Below are positions 1 through 7,740 of a stretch of 64,000 nt of DNA, piece after piece; position 1 is the stretch's first letter; the number at the start of each line of letters is the position of its first letter. The notes beneath the pieces are model-generated. The model was not told where the DNA came from, ran no database searches, and saw only the letters and a program-made list of their open reading frames with translations. This DNA comes from Farysia itapuensis (taxonomy: Eukaryota > Basidiomycota > Ustilaginomycetes > Ustilaginales > Ustilaginaceae). The position numbers and the translations under genes were made by a program. The stretch is from assembly GCA_023212645.1 (NCBI GenBank), contig JALBYC010000031.1, positions 1 to 64,000 on the forward strand. Direction: 5' to 3'.

Positions 1-53
1 GTATGGGGGGAGTGGTGCGGGGGGGGGGGGCGGGGGGGGGGGGGGGGGGGGGT

Positions 54-122
<69 letters not shown>
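1..122. other. Poly-G run at window start (probable contig edge or sequencing artefact)
   Basis: Apart from a few bases, positions 1-122 are an uninterrupted G homopolymer that runs up to 3 nt from the stop codon of the first gene. No coding or telomeric repeat is visible (the fungal TTAGGG unit is absent). Long G runs at a contig end are typical of no-signal calls in two-colour sequencing, so I read this as artefact. The 3' UTR of the first gene is therefore not trustworthy. Confidence 0.8.
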
Positions 123-124
123 CT

Positions 125-757
125 TTAGGTTCGAGATGGTTGTTTCTCGGTGTAGTTGCGTGCGTCTTGGAGGGCAGATTCTGCGCGGTCCTTTGCGTTG
201 TTTGCTGCGTTGATGGCGGAAGTTTTCAAGTCGTGGGCTTTGTCCTGGACGGATTCGGCGGTTGCGTTTGCTTCTGCGCGCGGGGAGGGGGATGAGGAAG
301 TCATGGATTGAGCGTAGTGGGTGATGACGCCTGCTGCACCGCCTAGACCTGCGCCACCGAGGAGGCCGTTGATCAGGCCGGTTCGACGGAGGAAGAGGGC
401 AGGAAGGATGAGTGCACCCAGGACGGAGCCGATGAGGTGCAAGTCATCCTGACGAACACGCTGGGCGTCTAAACGCCAGCTTCTAGCCTTGGTCGCCAAC
501 ACCGAGGTATCACTGCTGGAAGCCTGTGCATACCCAGCGGCACTCCCCACCCCAGCCCCCACGGCAGGCACCAGCCAGTTGTACCGTGCCAACCCGCGCA
601 AACTAAACCCACGTCCGCGCAACACCTGCACAAAGTACAAGGGCGTAGCTGCCAAACAGCCATACTGCAAACCCTGCACGCCATACCGCCCAACATAGTA
701 GGCTGAATCCTCCTCCATCCCCGCCGCCTGTAATTGCTGCTTGACCTGCTTCGACAT
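125..757 (-). CDS. Small Gly-rich membrane protein of unknown function
   Basis: A 210-residue protein with an ATG start at 757 and a TAA stop at 125. I do not recognise the family. Three hydrophobic stretches can be seen (roughly residues 30-45, 60-75 and 108-150); the last is a Gly/Ala-rich segment with GxxxG-like spacing. The general look recalls Tim17-type or complex I B14.7-type inner-membrane proteins, but no signature motif supports that. The last 50 residues are an Ala/Lys/Asp-rich amphipathic helix of LEA-like composition. No signal peptide is obvious. The 3' end lies against the poly-G run, but the stop codon itself is in ordinary sequence. A mitochondrial location is only a guess. 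Confidence 0.65.
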   Translation of the reverse strand: MSKQVKQQLQAAGMEEDSAYYVGRYGVQGLQYGCLAATPLYFVQVLRGRGFSLRGLARYNWLVPAVGAGVGSAAGYAQASSSDTSVLATKARSWRLDAQRVRQDDLHLIGSVLGALILPALFLRRTGLINGLLGGAGLGGAAGVITHYAQSMTSSSPSPRAEANATAESVQDKAHDLKTSAINAANNAKDRAESALQDARNYTEKQPSRT

Positions 758-972
758 GGTGGCTTTCCTTGAATCCCTGGAGTTACCGATAAAAATCCCA
801 AGAAAGAGAAGCGCGCGCGATGGTTGTGGGAATCAAACGGGCAGAATTCTATTTTGGGGGGGAAAGGCAAGGCAAGCCAAGCCAAGCCAATCGGGGCTCC
901 ACACGCTCCGCTCCACAACTTCCGAGTGACGCAAATTTGGCTCCATTCCAAAAGAGGCTCGGAACAATCCGG

Positions 973-1008
973 CTGCTGCTGCTGCTGCTGCTGCTGCTAC
1001 TGCTATTG
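973..1008. repeat. (CTG)n microsatellite in the 3' flank of GPI18
   Basis: Eight perfect CTG units followed by degenerate CTA/CTG/TTG units end about 5 nt beyond the stop codon of the GPI18 gene. The tract would be transcribed as CAG in the GPI18 3' UTR. The long Ser or Cys runs that appear in other frames here are shadows of this repeat, not genes. Confidence 0.85.
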
Positions 1009-1012
1009 CTTT

Positions 1013-2371
1013 TTACGCTGGCGGGTAGAAGCCAGCATAAAGCACGATGGATACGACGTACTGCGATGCGAGATAGGTGGTGAGCATGCGACGTGTGGCA
1101 GGGGAGGAGTGGGCGAGAGCGGCGGCACTCCACCAAACGAAAGGCAGACCACCTGGACTGGCGAATCGCAGCGCAATTTGCACGTGTGACGCCAAGAGTA
1201 ACACCATCCCCATCACCGCACTATGCACAACAAACGGCGTCAGTAAGGGCATGCTTTGCAGCGTTAGAGGCGTGTCGGATTTCAGGAGTGCCTTGTGTTT
1301 TGGAGAAGGAAAGGGACGCAAAGCTTGGGCAATTTGGCCGAGAGTCGAGCTGGAAAAGTACCTATAAACGCCATACCCTAGCAGCAACAGGATCGGTGAG
1401 GCGAGGGCAAAGTTGGGCACTTGAGCCCATTCCCAGTACCGAAACAGACCTACGTTCCAGTAAGTCGACTGGACATGGCTGTACACGTTTGGCAAGACTG
1501 CTTTGCACCAAGAAGCAGAACCAGCTGTGTCCTGGCAAAGCCGCGCGTAGGCCCACACTTGAAACAGCACAAACGGGCTTGTTGTTACCAGCGCGAGAGC
1601 CAGAAACGTGGCGAGCCCCATTAAGCCTTGTGTGCGGAGGCGTGAAGTCGCAGGTGAGAAGAAAATGTGCCAGGCGAGGAAGCCGACCAAGAGCACGCCA
1701 TTTGCGCGAAACGCGGTGGCTACACCGAACCACATCGCTGCTTTTGTCAGTGGCCAGAGGGAAGGTCTGGATCCATGTTGGAGGGCTAAGAGGCCGGCGA
1801 GAGTAGCGAGGGAGAAAAAAGGTTCGGGCGTAGGACAAGTCAGCACCGTCCCCGCGGCAGGAGCCAGAATGCTAAGTACCGCCGAAGTGTATGCGAACGC
1901 ATCGTTGCGTGTGAGTCTTCGTGTGAGCTGGTACAGCAGTAGGGGACTGATCAGGCTCGCCATGTTTGCCAAGAGCGTGGTGAGCAGGATGGCGCAAGCG
2001 GGGCTCCATTCGCCGTCCAGCCGCGGGGTCACATACCCCGTCCAGCGCAATAGGTACACGATCCCCGGCTGGAAAGCGAGGCTCTGCTCTACATCATATC
2101 CACCCACATGCTGGCCTACATCGCCTGGCGAGGCTAGCGACAGGAAATAGACTGTATCCCACCTGACAAAGGCGAGAAACAGTTTCGGCACCCGACTGCT
2201 GATCAAGCCGTGTCTATTCTGCGGGTCGAGAGAGTAAGAGAGCAGGGTGGGGGAAGTATCAAATGCCTGCTGAATCTGTGCACACACGACAAGCGCTACG
2301 ATTGAAAAGCCTCGCACAGCCAGCGAGGTGCGCAGGACGGACGTTGCCTCGCCACCAACACCACGGGACAT
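1013..2371 (-). CDS. GPI18: GPI mannosyltransferase 2 (PIG-V/Gpi18 family)
   Basis: Adds the second mannose to the glycosylphosphatidylinositol precursor in the ER membrane, using dolichol-phosphate mannose. The 452-residue polytopic protein carries the family landmarks: an RWDxxxF motif near residue 70, an EQSLAFQPG motif near 98 (the family's ExxxAFFPG-like element), a PTPEPFFS segment near 180 and FRANG near 220. The length is normal for the family. The start is the ATG at 2371. The frame is open to 2458, but only through a non-conserved leader that runs toward the divergent neighbour. It shares a 159-bp intergenic region with the ARL5-like gene. No introns are needed. Confidence 0.9.
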   Translation of the reverse strand: MSRGVGGEATSVLRTSLAVRGFSIVALVVCAQIQQAFDTSPTLLSYSLDPQNRHGLISSRVPKLFLAFVRWDTVYFLSLASPGDVGQHVGGYDVEQSLAFQPGIVYLLRWTGYVTPRLDGEWSPACAILLTTLLANMASLISPLLLYQLTRRLTRNDAFAYTSAVLSILAPAAGTVLTCPTPEPFFSLATLAGLLALQHGSRPSLWPLTKAAMWFGVATAFRANGVLLVGFLAWHIFFSPATSRLRTQGLMGLATFLALALVTTSPFVLFQVWAYARLCQDTAGSASWCKAVLPNVYSHVQSTYWNVGLFRYWEWAQVPNFALASPILLLLGYGVYRYFSSSTLGQIAQALRPFPSPKHKALLKSDTPLTLQSMPLLTPFVVHSAVMGMVLLLASHVQIALRFASPGGLPFVWWSAAALAHSSPATRRMLTTYLASQYVVSIVLYAGFYPPA

Positions 2372-2530
2372 GGTGCAAGCGCCTGTCGAACACGAGGCAC
2401 GAGGTGTCACAGTGTGAGTGTGTTGCTTTTTGACATTTCTCACCCGCACGAATACCAAACGTCATCTCAGCCAACATTCACATTCTCACCGCCAAAATTT
2501 GGCACGGATTTCCCCTCACCACACAAAGCC
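2372..2530. promoter_or_regulatory. Divergent promoter region between GPI18 and the ARL5-like gene
   Basis: There are 159 bp between the two opposing start codons, so the promoters and 5' UTRs of both genes must lie here or overlap. It contains CA-rich and A-rich stretches. I see no convincing TATA box on either strand. Confidence 0.5.
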
Positions 2531-4222
2531 ATGGGTGTGGCATTCAGCTCCTTGTGGGGCTCTCTCTTTGGTTCGAAGGAGCTCAAAATCTGCATCTTGG
2601 GCCTGGACAATGCGGGGAAGACGACGCTCATGTACAAAATGACTCTCGGCTCCGTCGTCTCAACAGCACCCACGGTTGGGTCCAATACGGAGCAGTTTGA
2701 GTACAAGAATCTCAAGTTCATGCTGTGGGATGTGGGTGGGCAGACATCTCTGCGTACATCCTGGACCTCGTATCTTGCACAAACGGATGCCGTCATCTTT
2801 GTTCTGGATTCCAATGATCGTGAGCGTGTCAGTCTGGCGCGCGACGAACTGCACAAGATTGCGCAGGATGAGCAAGTCTCGCGCGCACCTATCCTGGTAT
2901 GGGCTAACAAACAGGACATCAAGGGAGCCATGACTCCCGCCGAGATCTCGCAAAGCCTCGCACTCACCGCATTCCGTGATCGCACGTGGCAGATCTTTGG
3001 CTGCTCCGCCCTCACCGGTAAAGGTTTGACAGAAGGTCTCGATTGGTTGGCACATACGCTCGGCGCAAAAGGGTAAGCACTTTCCCGCAAAAGAAAACGC
3101 ACCCACGCTCTTTCATGGACGCTTCCCCCTCCCAGTTTCCCTCAGCATGCATTCCCTGCAACACATGTCCCGGTGCAATGTCAATATCTCCATCCTGTCC
3201 AACGAGCGTGTGTGCGTGCCGAAGAAACACCCTCGCTTACCCCGCCATACCCCTCCCCCCATACTTTTTGCAGATTCAGCTACGACGCCATCCTCGCCCA
3301 CTCCGCCTTACCACCACAGGATCTCGACTCGTCGATTGCCGACACAATCGCGCAGAATCGTCGGACTGCTACCCCCTTTGTCGTCGCCAAACATACCAAG
3401 GAAGCCGCCAAGAACTGGGACAAGTTCTACAAATCGCACCAGGACAAGTTTTTCAAAGATCGGCACTGGACGTCGCACGAATTCAGTGCCCAGCTGCCGG
3501 GCGGCAGTGCAGGGAAGGAGAGCGAAGACTCGCGCGAGGAAGAGGCACTACTGGTGGAGCAGGATGTGCGGCAAGCGAGTGGCGATGCTGTCCTGCTCGA
3601 AGTAGGGTGTGGTGTGGGTAACATGCTCTACCCACTTCTGCAGGCTGATGCCAACCTGCACGTCCACTGCTGCGACTTCTCCTCGCGCGCAGTCGAAATC
3701 GTCCGCCAACATCCCCTCTTTGATGAGCACCGTGTCAACGCCTTCGTCTACGACCTAACCGACCAAGACAATACTAAGCTTGAAACCCTCCTTGCCACCG
3801 AAAGCACTGCAAAGTGGGGGAAAATCACGACAATTTCCCTCATCTTTGTCCTCTCCGCGATTCCGCCAGATCACCACGCACGTGTGCTTTCCAGCCTCGC
3901 CCATTTACTCGCCCGCAACGGCGGCGGGAACATCGTCTTTCGAGACTATGCGCTCGGTGATCTGTCCCAAGTACGGTACCATACCAAGAAGGATGCAGCA
4001 TGGGCAGAGCCCTCGCTCCTCAGTTCTGACGCCAATTGGTACAGACGTGGGGACAATACTTTCAACTACTTTTTCCAGGCGCACGAGCTACAGCTTCTAG
4101 CCAACCAGCTCGGACTGCAGGGCGAGGTCGAGTCTCTGCGTCGCACCAAAGTCAACCGTCGCCGAGACGTGCACATGGAACGCCGCTTCGTTCAAGCAAA
4201 ATGGACCGTCCAACCACTTTAG
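2531..4222 (+). CDS. ARL5-like GTPase spliced in frame to a METTL6/TRM140-type tRNA m3C methyltransferase
   Basis: Exon 1 (2531-3072) encodes a complete ARF-family GTPase closest to ARL5: Gly2 for myristoylation, GLDNAGKT P-loop, APTVGSN switch I, WDVGGQ switch II, NKQD and CSALTGKG. Exon 2 (3274-4222) encodes a methyltransferase with NWDKFY, FFKDRHW, EVGCGVGN (SAM site), CDFSSRA, FVLSAI and FRDYALGD, which are landmarks of the METTL2/6/8-ABP140 family that makes 3-methylcytidine at tRNA position 32. The intron 3073-3273 (201 nt) has donor GTAAGC, a CTTAC branch-like site about 35 nt before the acceptor, and acceptor TTTTTGCAG. Joining restores one frame of 496 aa (GG|A, then TTC AGC TAC). 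The donor overlaps an in-frame TAA, so the unspliced mRNA stops after a normal 181-aa ARL5-like protein. Alternative: two separate genes, the second starting at ATG 3173 or in an unseen exon. Domain calls are firm; the fusion is inferred. Confidence 0.75.
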
Positions 4223-4292
4223 ACACAAACTCAGTCATTGCTATCACGTCAGCGAGTGCATGTATGTGTGTGTGTGTGCGAGGGGGGTCCGT

Positions 4293-5288
4293 TTAGGGCC
4301 CGAAGGCTTCTTCGCGATCCATGACGGCGCGATCGAGTTTGATGAGGATCGTTGTGCGCGTTGGGAACTCGGGTGTTGCGACGGTATGTGCAGTGACACG
4401 TGCTGGAAACCCAAGCCCATCCAGCGCCGCTTCCACCATCCCCGCAGTCATCGCTTCCACAGAAAGCTGAGACATGTCCTTGGGTACCGAGATCGCCCTT
4501 GAAAACGTCGGCACGTTGGTCGAAATCATATCTACACCGTGCGGCCCCCCCATCCAAAAGTGGTTCGTCAGCAACATATCCACGAGAGACAGCAGCTTTC
4601 GAGCAAAGGTGCATCGAGGTTGCAACTTACATTCATCTCCACGGCCTGACTCGGTACTGCGTTCGAGACTGTCGGCCTGCTTGCCGAACGCCGCTTTCCA
4701 GAACACGCCGTGGATCCAGAGCAGGACGGGGAGGAGGCGTGTTTCGCGTTTCGGATTCTTGCCGTTGCTCGCCATTTCCTGTCGATGGATGGTAAGATGC
4801 AGCAGTCGTTGGCCGATCGTATACCCAATCAGGCTGAGTTTGCGCTCGAGGTCCGAGATGCCAGAGACGCGGTTCTGGGTGTAGGCCACGATCTCGGCAA
4901 AGAGAAAGGAGAGGGCAGAGTGGGAGACTTCGTGTTGGCGTGTGCGATCGCGTGGTCTGTCGACAATATCCGGTACTGGACGCTCTACATGGTGCTGCAA
5001 AGACGACGAAGACTCATCCAGGACCGATGTGCTACCGAGTGAAACGACTCGAGCATTGCCGCCACCAGCAGCAGCGGCGATGTTGCCGTACCGCGGTGTG
5101 GACGATGCAGCAGCGGTATCGTGCGAGGAAGACGCCGAGCTGGTCAATCTCGTCGGCACTCGGCGTGGTGGAAACGCCGCCGACGCTGGTGAGCCTGACC
5201 TCGAACTCGCGCTACCCCCAGCTGCGGCAAACGTGTAGCTCGCACTGCTGCTTGGCCTCGCGCCGGAATCGTACGTCTGTCCCTGCAT
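4293..5288 (-). CDS. TRS31: TRAPP complex subunit Trs31/TRAPPC5 (Bet3 family)
   Basis: Core subunit of the TRAPP tethering complexes, which act as GEF for Ypt1/Rab1 in ER-Golgi traffic. Exon 1 is 5288-4631 and exon 2 is 4531-4293. The 99-nt intron 4532-4630 has donor GTAAGT and acceptor GTGTAG and leaves 298 aa. After a Ser/Ala-rich disordered tail of about 115 residues comes the Bet3-like domain: HSALSFLFAEIV, YTIGQRLL, LLPVLLWIHGVFWKAAFGKQAD, ISVPKDMSQLS and AGMVEAALDGLGFPARVTAH. The intron is a multiple of three with no stop, so a reading without splicing is also open but inserts 33 foreign residues just before the conserved ISVPKD segment; that is why I splice. The long N-terminal tail is an extension compared with yeast or animal proteins. 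Confidence 0.9.
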   Translation of the reverse strand: MQGQTYDSGARPSSSASYTFAAAGGSASSRSGSPASAAFPPRRVPTRLTSSASSSHDTAAASSTPRYGNIAAAAGGGNARVVSLGSTSVLDESSSSLQHHVERPVPDIVDRPRDRTRQHEVSHSALSFLFAEIVAYTQNRVSGISDLERKLSLIGYTIGQRLLHLTIHRQEMASNGKNPKRETRLLPVLLWIHGVFWKAAFGKQADSLERSTESGRGDECKLQPRCTFARKLLSLVDMLLTNHFWMGGPHGVDMISTNVPTFSRAISVPKDMSQLSVEAMTAGMVEAALDGLGFPARVTAHTVATPEFPTRTTILIKLDRAVMDREEAFGP

Positions 5289-5592
5289 GGTCGTACGCCG
5301 TATCCAACACCCCTTCCTGACGCTCAGACCCTTCTTCGGCTTCTAGCTTCTTGTTTGACATTTGCAGCTCTAACACTAAATTTTCATATCATCGACTCGA
5401 TCGACTCGATCTACTAGACGATGACGAATGTGTCCTCTTGATCAACCAAGAACTTAGTGAAACTTCTATTGCATGCGATAAGTGAGAGTGCAAACATACA
5501 GTTCGGCTTCTTTTGGCGAGTGGTAACAAGTAAAGATTCGATTGAGGAAGGGAAGAAAAAGAGACACTAGATACAGCACTACTTGTATAGAG
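5289..5592. other. Intergenic: TRS31 upstream region
   Basis: No gene is visible. Around 5391-5412 a short tandem (ATCGACTCG-type) repeat precedes AT-rich sequence. This stretch separates the TRS31 start from the inverted-repeat transposon block. Confidence 0.5.
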
Positions 5593-5691
5593 TTGTTACC
5601 GATCGGTGCCCGATCGGCCATCATCTTCCGACCGTTATCGCTGGGTTTCAACAACACAGCTTCCCGTCTTGTCCCCGTTTCGTGAAAGACT
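5593..5691 (+). repeat. Left arm of a 99/100-nt inverted repeat
   Basis: This 99-nt segment is repeated in inverted orientation at 6229-6328 with a single one-base length difference (GGG versus GGGG) and otherwise full identity, by base-by-base comparison. It starts TTGTTACCGATCGG and includes the imperfect palindrome GATCGGTGCCCGATC. The arms flank a gypsy integrase fragment. Outside both arms is the trinucleotide GAG, which is too short to claim as a target-site duplication. Confidence 0.92.
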
Positions 5692-6228
5692 TCAAACGAG
5701 GTTCGCGGTGCCAATTGGGTCGGGCCGATCTGCGTGAACCGACGTGTGACATGGTTCGAGCATGGAAACGTGGAACACATCATGCACGCGCATGTGCGGT
5801 GGCAGGCCGAGTCTGTAAGCTTTCTGGCCTACGCGTTCTACGACTTTGTAGGGCCCGGAGAACTTGGAGTCAAGCTTGGGGCTGGGACGAGAAGTTTTCC
5901 ACTTTCGGCGAGAGACGTAGACAAGGTCGCCAACTTGGAACTCTGTATCCTTGCGCCGCTTATTGTACTGTAACACCGCGCGACGATGCGAAGCCCGAAT
6001 GCGGTCTTGTAGATAGCTGACCAGTTGTGCGTGGTCGGGAAAGAATTCAGGGGATTGAGCATTATTGATACCCGTGGCGAGAGGAGCGTCGAAAAACGTT
6101 TTTGGTCGCCATCCATAGCAAGCAGCAAACGGAGAAATGCCCAGATTGCTGTGATCTGCGCTGTTGTAAACGAATTCCGCAGTGGGCAGTAAGTCGACCC
6201 AGTTGTCCTGCTCGTAATTCGAATAAAC
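5692..6228 (-). pseudogene. Ty3/gypsy integrase C-terminal fragment
   Basis: Read from about 6225 down to 5692, one uninterrupted frame of roughly 178 residues gives the C-terminal part of a gypsy-type polyprotein. It shows the integrase-core tail (NWVDLLPTAEFVYNSA, then ISPFAACYGWRP), a helical linker, and the GPY/F-type module (FQVGDLVYVS, FSGPYKVVERVG, and HDVFHVSMLEP). There is no start codon and no reverse transcriptase, RNase H or integrase zinc finger, so it cannot act on its own. The fragment is bounded at both ends by the inverted-repeat arms rather than by LTRs. The frame is still intact, which suggests a recent origin. Confidence 0.85.
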
Positions 6229-6328
6229 AGTCTTTCACGAAACGGGGACAAGACGGGAAGCTGTGTTGTTGAAACCCCAGCGATAACGGTCGGAAGATGA
6301 TGGCCGATCGGGCACCGATCGGTAACAA
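6229..6328 (-). repeat. Right arm of the 99/100-nt inverted repeat
   Basis: Reverse complement of 5593-5691 with one inserted base. The two arms enclose 537 bp. Outside this arm the sequence changes to a short protease-like gypsy remnant and then to MULE-type coding sequence, so the repeat marks a junction between unrelated transposon debris. Confidence 0.92.
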
Positions 6329-6332
6329 GAGT

Positions 6333-6420
6333 CTTGGGCGACGTCAAGACCCAGTATCACTTGAAAGTCTGGAGTGGGCATCTCGGTAGCAAAGAAATTG
6401 TTAGCTGGTATTGAACGTCT
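6333..6420 (-). pseudogene. Possible gypsy retropepsin fragment
   Basis: In one minus-strand frame the residues FFATEMPTPDFQVILGLD resemble the end of a Ty3/gypsy aspartic protease, where a VILGMDWL-like motif is usual. It is only about 28 residues, overlaps the end of the MULE-like frame and runs into the right inverted-repeat arm. Weak but suggestive evidence of a second gypsy piece. Confidence 0.4.
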
Positions 6421-6850
6421 TGGCTGAGAACCTGAAGGTCGAAAATGTACGTACTGGCATGGGGTGATACTGTATCCACAGGAATTTTTGATGAATGTGA
6501 ATGCAGTGGACAAGAGGTATGTTGTAGGCATTGGTCTTGTAGGTAGCATCGATCTGCAGCATGGTGGGGTGCAGCCGGGTGAGTGACACAGCCTCCTTAT
6601 ACGCGAAGAACAGGTGCGTCAGGCGGTTGTGGGTGTCGAATTTCGTGCGATAGTACGTTCGGTCTCTTTCCAGATCGTCGATCGTCACCTGCATCGCGTT
6701 TCGTCGATGACCATCGCTGTCAAGCATGAGTGCTTTTGCGTGACTGGCCCGAAGGTTGTTGATGTCAACCCGCGTTACGACAACGTTCTTGTCGGAGAGC
6801 AAAGACTGCTGCAAAGTCTTTGGCTCTTCCCGAAATGCCTGATTCTTAAT
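6402..6850 (-). pseudogene. MULE-type transposase fragment (C-terminal half of a chimeric frame)
   Basis: The downstream part of a 398-residue open frame (7597-6401) matches the MULE/Mutator transposase pattern: a VTRVDINNLR segment (compare the family's ITAKDVYNAR-type element), LTHLFFAYKEAVSLTRLHPTM, then the catalytic-region hallmark IDATYKTNAYNIPLVH. The DDE core beyond the first Asp is missing. It is fused without a stop to a reverse-transcriptase fragment upstream, a chimera of two unrelated element classes. Confidence 0.75.
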
Positions 6851-7630
6851 GAAGTCCAGGTGACCGAGTTGCGTCTGATGACGAGCGCGACTGTGCGAAT
6901 GGAGCAAGGAGAGCAGCAGGCGCTCAACTTCGCCCAAGGTGGTGTCGGCCGGCTCGTTTGACGCCGCACGAGAAGCAAGCAAGGCCATGGCCTCGACGAT
7001 GCGGCGGTCGAGTCGGTCCCAAGCGTCGAGCAGTTGGCTCGAGTCCAGTTGCCTAAGAAGGTGGTGGAGTGGGAACTGGACGCTTCCGCGCAGCAGGAGA
7101 AGGCCGTGCTGCTTCGGAAGCTGCGGGAGGGCGGCGATGGCGGACTCCGCTTTGGCAATCTTGGCCATGAGGAACTCCAGGCGCTTGGCCGGCGGGCCCA
7201 GGAAGGTGCCGAGACATGGCATCCCCTCAGCGCGGAGAACAGAGAGGGGGACTTGGGTGCTCTTGGCACGGTTCAGACGCACGGGGGAGTCCTCGAGGAC
7301 CGAAGCAGCGGCGGCGACCAAGTCGGTCGCATCTCGACCAAGGATGAATACATCGTCGAGGTAGGCGACGATAGTTGCCGTTGGGAGGGCGGCCTGGAGC
7401 CGTTCCAAGGTGTGCCGGAACGCGAGCGAGAAGAGGAGAGGCTCCATAGGATCGCCTTGTCTGACGCCCTCGCTGGATGCGAACAGCGTGCCCTCGCTAG
7501 TCACCAGTAGCGAGGGATCGGCGTATGCCCAGGCAGCAGCTCGAAACATTGTTGGTGCGTGGCGAGTCAGGGCCGAGGCGATGCTTCCTCTTGACACGCT
7601 GTTAAAAGCGTTGGAAAGGTCGAGAGAGGC
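6850..7630 (-). pseudogene. LINE-type reverse transcriptase fragment (copy 1)
   Basis: Minus-strand frame with non-LTR reverse-transcriptase motifs: LDLSNAFNSV (motif A) near 7600-7630, EGVRQGDPMEPLLFSL, and YLDDVFILG (the YxDD catalytic box) near 7350. There is no endonuclease domain and no 5' end. It continues in frame into the MULE fragment. The catalytic box is intact, yet the element is truncated at both sides and cannot be autonomous. Confidence 0.8.
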
Positions 7631-7636
7631 TCGGTC

Positions 7637-7740
7637 TCATCTCGACCAAGGTGCGTTTTGGCGTAGACTCGCGGCAAGATCGCGGCGGTCTACGGTGTTG
7701 AAAGCGTTTCGAACATCGATGAATAGCCGCTGCTACGGCT
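7637..7740 (-). pseudogene. Second LINE reverse-transcriptase motif-A fragment (copy 2)
   Basis: Just upstream of copy 1, in another frame and ended by a TGA at 7637-7639, the residues FIDVRNAFNTVDRRDLA are a second version of RT motif A. The neighbouring copy has DLSNAFNSVSRGSIA at the same place in the domain. Two versions of one motif about 100 bp apart mean two related elements were joined, or one element was partly duplicated. Confidence 0.65.

Noticed and set aside
1..122. Telomere or G-quadruplex locus
   Set aside because: No TTAGGG-type unit; a pure G homopolymer fits an artefact better.
849..1189. Frames with long Ser, Cys or Leu runs near 960-1010
   Set aside because: Different frames of one CTG repeat in the GPI18 3' flank.
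2414..2530. N-terminal extension of the ARL5-like protein
   Set aside because: The frame is open upstream, but MG at 2531 gives the expected N-myristoylation site and the extension is non-conserved promoter sequence.
3043..3621. Plus-strand frame starting within the ARL5 gene and crossing the intron
   Set aside because: Its sequence is unrelated to any domain and is explained by the other frame of the GTPase-methyltransferase gene.
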